In this document: in pieces, positions 33,983 through 44,594 of the stretch | Position numbering within the stretch: position 1 is the stretch's first letter | Layout of the letters: the number at the start of each line of letters is the position of its first letter | From: Isoetes taiwanensis | Lineage: Eukaryota > Streptophyta > Lycopodiopsida > Isoetales > Isoetaceae | DNA: 64,000 nucleotides | Assembly: GCA_021234155.1 (NCBI GenBank) | Contig: JAJEKV010000026.1 | Location: forward strand, 5,592,189-5,656,188 | Direction of reading: 5' to 3' | Position numbers and translations under genes: made by a program | The notes under the pieces: model-generated | What the model saw: only the letters and a program-made list of their open reading frames with translations | Database searches by the model: none | What the model was told of the DNA's origin: nothing

Positions 33983-36800
33983 CGTGGGAGGCCAACCCGA
34001 ATCGGGCGTACTTAGAACCATCGTACATTCAATGTTGACAACTTAAGAAGGTCCTTTCGTGCCTTGGTATTGCAAACATGTTTTTTTTGCAGCGACATTA
34101 AAAGCGTGGATGCTTTATAAGGTGCATGCAAATAAAATAAAATAAAAGAATAGCAAAAAGTTATGAAGGTTCTATATGCATGCGTTTGCCATAAAATATT
34201 AGGGCCAATATCTCTCGCTTTTGGTTCCGCGACCATATGTAACGCTTTTTTGCATACAAGGAAAAATGGATAGGGCGTCTCGCTTTCCGATTTGGATACA
34301 AGGCGGATCTGCTCATATGCTATTGTTTGCTGGATTCCGACCAGAATAAGGCTGGTTCTAGCAGATGAAACTAGGCTTTTTGCCTTTGGATGTATGCCAG
34401 ACTGGAATCATGCATAAATCGGGGAGGCCGGACTTGGCGCCTTGTTTAACCAATTTTTAAGATATTCAAGCGCTGATTTTCTAATCGGCCTCGATAGTCA
34501 TATGCCTGATTAATTGATGGCGGAGGACTTTGATTTGGCAAATACATGGTTCTACATATACACAGGTTAGCATTTATATGCAATGTTAATTTCATAGATT
34601 ACACAGAGGACTGTTGTTGGTAAAAGGACTGTTGTTGGTAATGGGGATGTTGCTCTTCTACCTGATGCAGCCTAATAATATGGTGACCTCAATGGGATTC
34701 ACATTTATAATCTGATACTGTCATGCCATAGCCTGTATGGCAGTGTTAATCTATGCTATAAAAAAGGGCATCTATACCATGTCTGCTACATGATAATATC
34801 GGACTGAGGTATTTCCGTATAACAAGTATATCTAAATTTATTGTTTTTAACAAGTCCTTGAACTTGCTAGGAATGCCAAAATGCTGAAGAGATCATTCTT
34901 AAGATCAATCAGGTTATGCTCAAATGGTCATCTTTTATGCTGGCACTCTTCCTGGTACGTTTTTTGGGAAGAGAAAATTTCAGAAGGGTGCATAGACACC
35001 ACAACTAAAGATCAAAGACAAGCTACAATATGCTGCGACATCTATCAGGTTAGATTGTGCATGATTGAAATACTGTAATGTATTTCAAAATGAATTATGA
35101 TAATGCTTTATGATAAAAAACCGAATTATGCATTATGCTGCACTTAGAGTGCATAAAACAAATAGGCAGGATAAATCTGTTGCATAATTCAGCTTTTGGA
35201 TGGCTTGAATTCATATTCTGGATATTTATGGTAAAAGCTTATTTGAAAGCAAAAGATGAACACATTTTCGTTTGTTAACATGCAAACTCGATTTGAGTTT
35301 ATTCTATTGTAATACTGAAGTTTCCTTCTTTTCTTGTTAATGATTTCTCAGGGCAAAAGGATACAATTGGTGATCAGTGATAAACTGAGAGACCCAATGT
35401 ACCTTTTGGCCCTTGCATCGTTACCAGGATTACTGCTAACGTTTGCATGATTGGCTGCAGGTACGGGTTCTCTCCTCCAATTGTCTCCAATTTGCTTCCT
35501 AGGTTGTCGTTTACATGAAAGAAGTTGGAATTTCATCACAAATATGAAACATTTACACGGTGATCACGATCAACCAAGATGTAAATATTGCTATGAATAT
35601 AAAGGGAAGTTACTGTACCCTTTTCACTTGCTAAGTCTTTACTTTCTACTTTCTTTGTATTGAAAGAAATACTGATAATACGAAAATATTGAAATATCTG
35701 TTAGAACCGTCATGTGGTTCTCTCATGGATTAGAGCCTGGGTAGTTCCAGGACAGACCCTCTCTAGCTTCGGTCAAGGACCAAGTTAGTAGTAGAATCTT
35801 AGCTAGATTAGATCCTAGTGAAAGATAGTGTATATATTCTGAAACATCTGTTTTCTTGTTCTAGGACTTGAAACTCTTTCCTCCTGAGTCCACATGAGAT
35901 GACTTAACCTAATACACTTCCCTTGATTGACTGAATATAATACATCTCAAATTTGCTTCCGTACTTTGAGGCTTAGGAAACTAGTTTTCTTGTACAGAGA
36001 CATGAAATGAGATTACATTTTAGATTATATCTTTTTGATTATATATATATGTATATGCATGCTATTATTCAGCAACCTCCCTATCAGGGATCTATAGTGC
36101 AACTAGTTGTAAGAAATTTTTACCTTTGGTCTTGATATTTATCTGCTAGAGTTTACAGATTCCAAATATCTATATACTTTATAATCCACATAATATTTAG
36201 ATTCCAAGCATGATAAATCCTCGATCATCGCTTAAATTTCTATCTTCTTGTATTCAAGTGGGAAAAGCTCACCTGCCACCATCCAAAACCAAAATCATGT
36301 GTTAGTACAGATGCATGGTATGGGAAGACAGGTGTCAGTGCTTTTTATACAACCCCCCTTGTTATCGGTGTCGTGAATAACAAGAAAATTTAAGCTTTGT
36401 CTATATATTATCATGCAGTAAATCCTACCTTCCGAAATGTTCCCATTCCCCCATTACTTTACCCCATTCTACTATTTAATAATCACAAACGAATAATGAA
36501 CAAATAAGAAAACATCTTAATAATATTCCAGCAGAAGCATATTCGTTCCTTCACCTAGCTACTTTTACCAGCTACTTAAAGAACTAAAACCACAAATAGG
36601 ACGTTCTTAGCTTGGTAGATATAAATGCATTGCAATCTGCCATATATTGGAACTTGCTTCTCTCCTTCTCATAATCTTATCATATCTCGTTTCTTATATT
36701 TGCTGACCTGGGTATTATCATAGAAATGCTCCGGCTCATCTTCCACCTCCATAAAACTGGAATCCCCTATGTCTTCCTGCATGTCACTCATATATATATA
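33983..36800. other. Intergenic, no gene seen
   Basis: AT-rich. Short open stretches (34881-35078, 35451-35663) are not recognised. A duplicated GGACTGTTGTTGGTAA occurs at 34609 and 34627. Confidence 0.4.
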
Positions 36801-36829
36801 TATCTATCTATCCTGAATTGGCCAATATG

Positions 36830-37262
36830 CCACCTATGATACACCACATGATTCACCAAATGCACCTCATGATTCACCACATGCACCATTTGCATCACCA
36901 AACATGTTGGTCAATGAAAGTCAAACATGTAACAAAGGTCCTGTAAAGGCTCAAGCATGCCAAGGTGGCTCAAATATGCCACCTAGGCTCCAACATGCCA
37001 AGGTGGCCCAAACATGCCACGTAAGCTCCAACATGCCACCTACGATGCACCACATGATTCACCACATGATTCACCAAATGCACCTCAAGATTCACCACAT
37101 GCACCATTTGCATCACCAAACATGTTGGTCAATGAAAGTCAAACATGCCACGTAAGCTCCAACATGCCACCTACGATTCACCACATGATTCACCACATGG
37201 TTCACCAAATGCACCACATGATTCACCACATGCACCATTTGCATCACCACATCTATCACGAC
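36830..37262. repeat. Tandem repeat built on CACCACATGATT units
   Basis: A higher-order unit (about 130-220 bp) containing CATTTGCATCACCAAACATG, GTTGGTCAATGAAAGTC and CTCCAACATGCCACC is repeated, and inside it the 12-mer CACCACATGATT or variants repeat. It lies just downstream of the FCP1/Ulp1-like gene. The open frames across it in several frames come from the repeat period. Confidence 0.8.
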
Positions 37263-37455
37263 ATGTAACACCACATTGTCATGAATCTTTGAATACATCA
37301 ATTTCTTCTGGAGATTTGAACTCCACCAGAGTGTTGCTCTGGTCAGCCAGAAAAGTCTATTGTATACAATAGTATACAACAATGTACATTAGAGTGTCAA
37401 TGAAAGAATAGATTACAAGAATAACCTCTTTGGTTACAATAATACAAACATGTGA

Positions 37456-38330
37456 TTACAAGTAAAGATCTATTGATCTGTCAACCTCAGCTTCATTACT
37501 ACAGCAACTGTGCTTCACAACATCAATCATCATTCTGCGCGTGTCCAACAGCTCGCAACTAGAAATTGGTACACCCTGCAACAAACATATCAGGCCTCAC
37601 ATTGGATGAGTAATACCTTCAAATTCTGAAACTTCGATAGTATGTCCAAGTCTCGCATTACTGCAGCCACAACTTTCTTTACAAAGACACATATAGCAGG
37701 ACCATACGACCAGCAATCAGACTGAGTGGGGGAACTTGTAATTTTCTTGTGGCGCAGCTTCATGGTGCTTGGGAATTTTGTGTTTGCATCCTCAACAAAA
37801 CTCATGACAGGCTCGGAGCCCTTGTACATTTCTAGAGGTCACAAAAATGGTACACACCGGCTAACATTTAACCGGGTGACCTCCAAGACCTACAATGACA
37901 TACACCGCCCAAAGCTGCCGATAACATCTTTGGCGTAATGGTACATTCTGAAATTGCAAGTTGAGGGTGCAAATAGTTTGTCCTTTGAAGCAAGCTCGCT
38001 CGACAAAGAATGTGTAAATGAGCCGGATCCATGAAATGGAACCTGCTCCATGTCATGCTTGATGCAGAAATTGGTGCATACACCGCCAAAGTCCAAGGTC
38101 GGTAAAACAAAATGATTTAAGAAACAAATGAAGACTTCAAATCTGAGTTGTTTATATTAAATTACTAACCTCATGAAGAAATGGACTATCCTGTCACTGA
38201 ACCAATCCCTACTTTTCTCCAATATTCTGATTGCCTCTTGATCAAGCACAAGAGGCTCCTGCTGTCCTTTAAACACTTCAAGTGGCAAGTGTTCTGGTCG
38301 GATGTGCGCTCTTAACACCTAGCCCTCCTG
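37456..38330 (-). pseudogene. Ulp1-like (C48) SUMO-protease region
   Basis: The region spans four exons. One ending at 38170 reads LDQEAIRILEKSRDWFSDRI, the W-x-D-x-x-I start of the Ulp1 fold. The next (about 38096-37890) has ELASKDKLFAPSTCNFRMYH, matching the K-x-F-x-P...W stretch with Tyr-His where Trp is usual. The exon 37831-37617 has TSSPTQSDCWSYGPAICVF, the Q-x-D-x-x-x-C-G oxyanion/nucleophile motif with Tyr at the Cys place. The last exon (37575-37456) has DTRRMMIDVV and ends at TAA. The family cleaves ubiquitin-like modifiers. Loss of the nucleophile, if the reading is right, means no protease activity. Confidence 0.55.
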
Positions 38331-38530
38331 TGGCTGGTGGTGTAAGTTTACATTCAGCAAATGGAAGATCATTGAAAACCTTGAGGAACATTGAAATAGC
38401 CAAGAACAATTGAAGTAAAACTTTGTTTGTATTAAAAAGTCAAGAGAGGTTATCATATACACAATAATACTATTTCTAGGCTTTAGTTCTATGTTTTTTC
38501 ATCATATTAATACAAATTTCACTCTCAGTG

Positions 38531-38980
38531 TCAAACATATTCAGCATTTTGTTGCTTTCGACATAACTTTGCACATTCCCCGCCTTGAGAACCCACAAGC
38601 CAAACCTTTAGATCATTCATGAGGAAATTGCCATCTACTCGTCGTGGCTCTCCGGTTTGTTTGGACCAGATCATGGTGTTTAAGGCGCATTGAGGTACCC
38701 TTTGTATCTGGCTGTCATCAATGAGAAGCACGTTCTCTTTGTGAAACCCGGAAATTAAATTAGAGACCTTTTTCAGGTGCTTCAAAAAAATTGGCTTTTT
38801 ACTGTTAAATAAATTTGTGTTGGTACAGTGATCCTGATTCCATATGAACTTGAATTTGTCCTTGTGTTTCATCAATGCTCCCTTAACTATGACTCTCAAG
38901 TTTTGAGTCTGCAGGCTGGATCAAAGTGCTATATGAAAATTCTTACTGCACCAATCTATGAACTCGCCCAGCTGTTCTAG
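38531..38980 (-). pseudogene. FCP1/NIF-type HAD phosphatase region (C-terminal two thirds)
   Basis: The order is LGEFIDWCSKNFHIAL, a TGA where the WSS motif has Trp (38921-38923), SSLQTQNLR, FKFIWNQDHCTNT, PIFLKHLKKV, NVLLIDDSQIQRVP, ALNTMIWSKQTG and DGNFLMNDLKVWL. This fits the FCP1-homology fold of plant HAD phosphatases (motif II S, motif III K, motif IV DD). The N-terminal DxDx(T/V) nucleophile motif was not found upstream, so it is either on an unseen exon or lost. The nearest relatives should be the FCP1-domain proteins of the TIM50/SCP-like group; exact placement needs a search. Confidence 0.65.
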
Positions 38981-39956
38981 TTACTACCCACTTGGTTACT
39001 CATTAAGTGTGATCAACTTAACATCATCTTCTTTGGCAATTGGGTATGGACTCACTCTTGTCATAGCTTCTACCCCGAAACTCCATTGTAGTAAAAACAA
39101 GCGTGATTGGGCTTAACCTTGTAGTCTTACTGATAGACAGAGTTGGTCTCGAGGGCTGAAACTTCGCTTCAAAGATTTCTTGGTGCAGGGCTGGAAACTT
39201 TTGCTTCAGCATCTATTCATGCAGGGATGGAAACTTCTGCTTCAGAATGTCTTGGAGGTGTCTTTTGCTTGGAATTCTGCTCTTGCTTTTTCTCTGAGAC
39301 ACTTCCAGCTGCAAAAATTTAACAGATTCGGTAACTATATGGGTCAAATTAAAAAGAAGACAGGCACAAAAGGTTGGAAGTTACCTTGTGACTTACATTC
39401 ACGAAACGATTTGTTCAGATCATAACCTGATGCATCTGCTGATTTGGCAGATTGGTGTGGAGCATGACTTAATGCATCTGTTGATCTGGCAGATTCTTGT
39501 CCAGTTGGAGCACCTACTGGAGCTTGACTTGATGCACCTACTGATTTGTTGACATCTACTGATTTGTCCGACTTCCTGTAACCTGATGCATCTTCTGATT
39601 TGCCCGAGTTTCTATCTGTGTCTAATGCTTTTGAAGGGGTGTGAGTGTCTTGTCCCCCTAACTGACCACATTGTACATCTATATCTACAAAGTAGGGATG
39701 AAGAAGTAAGCTACATATCCCAATTGCATCAAACAAGACTTGGTTACCTTTGAGGGTAGAAAATAATTTCCTTTTTGGTGTGCTAGATGGACTCACATAG
39801 TCATTGCCACCAGTATGAACAGTTAGACCTGAATTAGTAAACGGCACCATGCTCTGCAAACCTGGAATTGAATCACAATTGATTGTAACTATACTTTGGT
39901 TTTTTTTAACTAAGCTCCAGACTTTTTACTCTCTTTACGATGTTCCTGTTTTTATA

Positions 39957-40152
39957 TATCTAAAGTGTCCCCTAAAATGAGCGAGCGATCTCATCCCAGG
40001 GGGCACTTTAGATACACAAAACAGGAGAAGCAAAAGAGACTAAGCCAGCCAGGATCTTGTTTTATGTCGGGCTTACTCCCTTTTCGAAGTTTCACCTTGT
40101 GTATCTAATTAGCCACCCGAGCGGCGATGTCATCCTAGGGGCAAATTAGATA
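39957..40152. repeat. Two related hairpins in an intron of the FCP1/Ulp1-like gene
   Basis: TATCTAAAGTGTCCCC pairs with GGGGGCACTTTAGATA (39957-40015), and TATCTAATTAGCC pairs with GGCAAATTAGATA (40099-40152). Both enclose GAGCG...GAT.TCATCC.AGGGG, so they are two diverged copies of one small foldback unit. Confidence 0.7.
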
Positions 40153-41029
40153 CGATAAACAAAAACCAAGGAGACTAAGCCGGAGCTTACTCTCTTTTGA
40201 GCTACCTATAAGTGCTCACCAGTAAGTGCCTCAAGAGCTTGAAGTTGTTTTTGATCCTCCCTACTCACACCTAAGGCTTGTACCCATCTTTGTAGAAAAT
40301 TCATGACAGCAGTTCTCAATGCAATGTGATTACAAATCCTGCAAAAGTGAACGCAAAATTTGTCAATGAGAATACAATTATACTAAGCACTTCAGAATTT
40401 TGTTATGAAGTACCTCAAGAGGTTGAAAGGACATGGAAGATGGTATTGGTGATTGATTCAAGAATCAAAGTTGGTAGTGGTTTCCCCATCCACTGAGGAT
40501 CTTGCCACGAGAATGGACAGCCACTACCATAATCTTCACCTTATCAAGGTTTGGAAGTAGTGGATCCAAGACAAATAAAGGAAGACGGTCCTTGCAAGGC
40601 GAAACCTCTCTAACCTTGGTTCCAAAGACTTTCAATCTTTGTTGTGTGCTTCCCCTCGGGCTGGCGCCAGATTAAGCTCCTCGATTTTTGTCTACGCTCA
40701 AGTTACGGTAATAGTTCCTTCACTTAGCCTCGTATCTTGGCATATAGCCCAATACCGCCGTCTGCCGCGACTTGGTTTATCCTTAATCATTCCTTCCCAT
40801 TTTTTTAAATCTTTATTCATCTTCTCGGTCTGGAACTCAAGTTGCTGAACCTTCATTTATAGCACCTGCAGGCTTTGATCACAAGTTTGCAACCTTGTCT
40901 TACACTGAATCACTTCTGATCTTGTAGAGTTGATCCATTCTCCCAGTGTCCTGTTGAATTCATCTGGAAAGTAATCCAAGGTTAGTACCACATGACACAA
41001 CAGGCACCACTTTACACAACACAAATTCC

Positions 41030-41370
41030 ATCATGACAAACTTTGCACCACAAATGGCGTCATATTCACCACATGTGGTGTGGCATGTGGCACCAAACTG
41101 GTGCCACATGCCACACCACATATGGCACCACAATGCACCCAAGGCACCACATATGGCAATCCATTACTTCGCACCACAAATGGCGTCGAAGACACCACAT
41201 GTGGTGCAAAATGTGGATCCATAGTGGTGCCACATTAGACACCACATGTGGCATCACAATGCACATAAGGCACCACATCCGGCAGTCATCCACCACCACA
41301 TATGTGGCAGATATGTGGTGCGATATTTAGCGCAGCAGTTGGCACCACATATGGCAGACAATCCACCATT
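41030..41370. repeat. Satellite-like array of CACCACATGTGG units
   Basis: GGCACCACATATGGC, CACCACATGTGGTG and variants recur about 15 times. A perfect inverted repeat with 20-bp arms and a 3-base loop (41076-41118, arm TGGTGTGGCATGTGGCACCA) lies within it. The array sits between coding pieces of the FCP1/Ulp1-like gene, in an intron. Confidence 0.8.
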
Positions 41371-42330
41371 CACAAGTATCACCATATCTAACATCACATA
41401 TGACACTAAGTATAGAAACATATGGAAGCCAATTCACTATTCAGAAAAGCTACCACGTTTGGTACTATATGTGACACTACATATGCTACAAACTACATTA
41501 TTAACATATAATTGGCACCATATGACTGTCCTGTAACACATTTGGAGCTACATACTACTGTGAACTGAAATTATCCACCACAACTCGAAACTAGCAGCAC
41601 AAATTTCCTACACATAACTTACAACACACCCAAATGAAGAAGTAAGTGGTGTACCTGATTGTTCAAGCTTGCTAGACCTTGCTGGAAAATAACAGTTCCA
41701 ATATTAAATTGCATCATATGGTGGTTCCAGAAGAAGAGGGTTGAAAAGTACCTATTTTTTTAGTGATTTTCCCCGAGATTCTTCTTACAGCTTTAGGAGG
41801 CTTGAATTGTGGCCTAGTCATTTCAAGAGAGGAAGCATCATCTGTGGCATGTTGCTCTGCTTCCTCACTATTTGAAATGCTTGCATTCTTCCTCTTAAGT
41901 TGGGATGGAGAGGCTTCAGACTCTTTTTCTCTTCACTATTGCCAGAAACTCAACCAGTTTATTTCTTTTCATTTTGTGTGAAGGTAATACGCAACAACCA
42001 TAGTCTGTGAGGCCATGCCTCCCCAGGCACACTTCCTGCCTGTGATTTTTTTGTAAAGGCACATATATTCATTATACCTCTCCTTTCAACCTGCATGATG
42101 AAACAAAACAATATTCTAAACAACAGAGAATCATGGGCATCCGCGAATCTAGAATGCAACCCACCTGTAAGTGGATTTTCCTAATACTTTCGGTCCCCAA
42201 ACAGACTCGATTTCTTCTTGTGTGGCGTAATGCTTTTCTTGCCTGTACATTTCCTTGTAGGTGTATCCCGTGGCATTCAAGTCCGGTATGATCAGAGCCA
42301 TTTCGTGATCGATCTTCTTGCCAGAAATTA

Positions 42331-42448
42331 GAAATGGTCTTGCCGGATTAAGGGAGCGTGATCAGAGTTTTTGAGGGAAATTGAAAATTCAGAATCAGAA
42401 ATGGTCTTGCCGGATTAAGGGAGTGTGATCAGAGTTTTTGAGGGAAAA
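42331..42448. repeat. 67-bp tandem duplication
   Basis: GAAATGGTCTTGCCGGATTA and the following 30 bases occur at 42331 and again at 42398. It lies just upstream of the first exon of the FCP1/Ulp1-like gene, in what would be its leader or promoter. Confidence 0.85.
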
Positions 42449-43979
42449 TGATCGTGTACGTTGCTGAATAAGCCTGAATAAGACTGAAAGGACAAAATTT
42501 TGAATAAGTAATCATGTGTATTTTTGAAAAAATAACTCCCTCTCCCACTACAAATTCGGTAGTTCCCACCACACTTAGCACCCAAAAATGTGGTGCTAAA
42601 ATGCACGTTTTTGTTCCACTACAACATGCTTTCACCCTTGGGGCTTGGATGGAGGTTTTACCACTGTGTTTGTAGAAGCTTTTACAGCTTTGTTGCTTGC
42701 CTTTCCTCTGTCTAGACATCTTCTATTATGGCAGCGCTGTATTTGTGTATTTGGCAAGGCAATATCCACATCCTTTTTTACTGTTATCTTTAATCAATGG
42801 ACATGGCGGCGTTCTCCGACCCCATATTTTCGTCTTCTCAATTGCAGATTCAATCAGATTATCCATTGCTGTGGATATTCAAGGAGGCCTTGTGTCTTGT
42901 TGGCGATTCATCTCTAGGATATTATTAGTGATTTCACAGCGACATGCACAAGAACGGGTAAGGGATTTTCTGCTGTGTTTGAGATCAGATGGGAAAACGC
43001 AGTTCTGGAGGGCGACCACTATGAAAACTTGTAACCATTTAAGCTCCTCTGAGATCTAGCTATAGTTGACATGGAGGCTTTGGCACAAAAAGCATGTGTA
43101 TATTGGGCACAGAAAGCGAGCCAGTTATTTTCCTGATGCAGGATGCTGCTATGGGAAGGGGGTTTTGCCTTCTATGGCAGCCCCAATTGCATTATGCATT
43201 AACCGTGGAGCTTGAGGCTCAAATAATCGGTTGTGGCTGGTATTCAAATGACAGATTCAGCTACACCAGATCCATCAGAAGTTGCCGGATGTGGAGAGCT
43301 CCGAATTACGGATGTCCCTCCTATTGCTGCCGATTCATCTCCATTGCTCGGGAGCTTCAATGAACCGCCTTTTGTTGCTGTCGATTCGTCTCCACGACTG
43401 TGGATGCAAGCTCTGGCTATGGTCGACATCAAATCCTTTGCTGCAGATAACTATGGATTTCCAAGGTAAACGAGTCTACAAAGCGGTCAGTTTTCTCTCT
43501 TTCCTTTTCATTTTTTGGCATTCATGCGTATCCTGTGCATCGCTGTGTATTTGTTGAGAAAGAATACCGGATCGTTTGGTATTCCATTTTATTTCTTATT
43601 CAATCACTAAGTTGAGTTGTTTTAATCCATAACTGTGCTGCAAATTAGAGTGGCCAGGCTACCATTCTGGCTCTCGCTGCGATTCAGGTAGCAATCCGAC
43701 AAAACAATTTTGAAGCTTGCTGCAATCATGGTCTCCTCTACCAAACAAGCTTACTGCAATCATGGTCTCCTCTCTGTTCGTCATTAGTCTGCAATTTGAA
43801 TGCTCACCAACAAATGAGTTATGTCTGCTGCCATGCAAAAGTGTTCTGCCTTCAGCGTTCCCATCTTAGCCATTTTTCAAATGTTTGCAGTCATCACTCA
43901 AATGGCGGATCTTCCCACTCTTCTAGCTCAATATGCTCCCTCAAACTCCTCATCATCACATCCATTTTGCCCGTCATAG
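42449..43979. other. Unassigned region
   Basis: Several plus-strand open stretches (42697-43059, 43094-43363, 43233-43469) overlap in different frames, with an internal near-repeat GTTGCTGTCGATTCGTCTCC / ATTGCTGCCGATTCATCTCC (43320 and 43372). None is recognised. Confidence 0.3.
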
Positions 43980-44560
43980 CTAGAGGATTGCTGATTGTTG
44001 CATTTCTTTGATCTGGTGATGATCTGCCCTAGATTTATCAGCCAGAGTTTTTCCCCTTTCCTCCCGCTCTTCTGAAACAGAGTGCTGGCTTATCTTCCAT
44101 ACAAACTGATTAAACCATTTCTTTGCATCTTCTTCTTTGTTTGCCTTGGCCGCTTCCTTGTATTTGTTGTAGTAATCTTCTAGCTCCGCATGATCGTGCC
44201 TTACTCGGTCTATTAAATCTCTTCTTTCATGGCTCTGCTGCACGCTCTACTGGTGCTGGCTATGTTGTGCTGCCGCTTGAGCTATCGTCTGCTTTGAACT
44301 ACGAATTAAACACAAATCTTTCCAAATCGTCTTCAGATTGGAGCAAAGCATGAATCTTTTGTAATAACAAAAACAAAATTGTCAAAAAAGATACAAGAAA
44401 ATCTTGCGCTACTTACTCTCTTCAAAGAAAAGGGCGGAATGCGTTTTCCAGAGAGAACAGGCACCGGAAATGGAGTCTGGGGGAGAAGAAGAAAACAGGC
44501 TCGAGGCGGGCACACGCTGCGGGACGAGAAACATAATAAAGATCTTTTTAGTACACGCAT
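43980..44560 (-). pseudogene. Hemerythrin-like (HHE) domain protein, two exons, one stop
   Basis: HHE proteins bind iron or other metals in a four-helix bundle. Exon 1 (44560-44417, 48 codons) starts MRVLKRSLLCFSSRS, is rich in Arg/Ser and free of acids, and looks like an organelle targeting peptide; it ends in phase 0 before GTAAGT. Exon 2 begins at 44288 after CAAAGCAG in phase 0 with TIAQAAAQHSQHQ, meets a TAG (a Gln codon with one change), then reads RRDLIDRVRHDHAELEDYY, KKWFNQFVWKISQHSVSEE and GKTLADKSRADHHQIKEM. The metal-binding H..HDH, QHS..E and the later DHH are visible. The Y-P-x-x-E segment normally after HSVxEE is missing, leaving about ten residues too few. The stop and the gap point to a pseudogene. 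Confidence 0.65.
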
Positions 44561-44594
44561 CGCTCAAGGAACCAGTATAATGGCATTGATTTAA

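Larger units (their letters stand above)
37456..42301 (-). pseudogene. Multi-exon gene with FCP1-type HAD region and Ulp1-type protease region, degenerate
   Basis: Coding-like exons with matching splice sites line up over 4.8 kb. Exon 1 (42301-42165) reads MALIIPDLNATGYTYKEMYR. Next come a piece near 42090-41975 (RYNEYMCLYKKITGRKCAW) and a polar exon at 41943-41752. A coiled-coil-like exon starts at 40963. The exon 40338-40222 contains MNFLQRWVQALG. A Ser/Lys/Asp-rich part occupies 39869-39350, followed by a HAD region (38980-38531) and a Ulp1 region (38330-37456). Stops at 38921-38923 and in the coiled-coil exon suggest a pseudogene. Ulp1-like proteases are known in plant MULE and CACTA elements, so this may be transposon-derived rather than a host gene. 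The HAD-Ulp1 combination is not one I know. Confidence 0.55.

Noticed and set aside
36904-37268. His/Met-rich repeat protein frames
   Set aside because: Three frames stay open because of the 12-base tandem unit; no promoter, splice site or conserved start.
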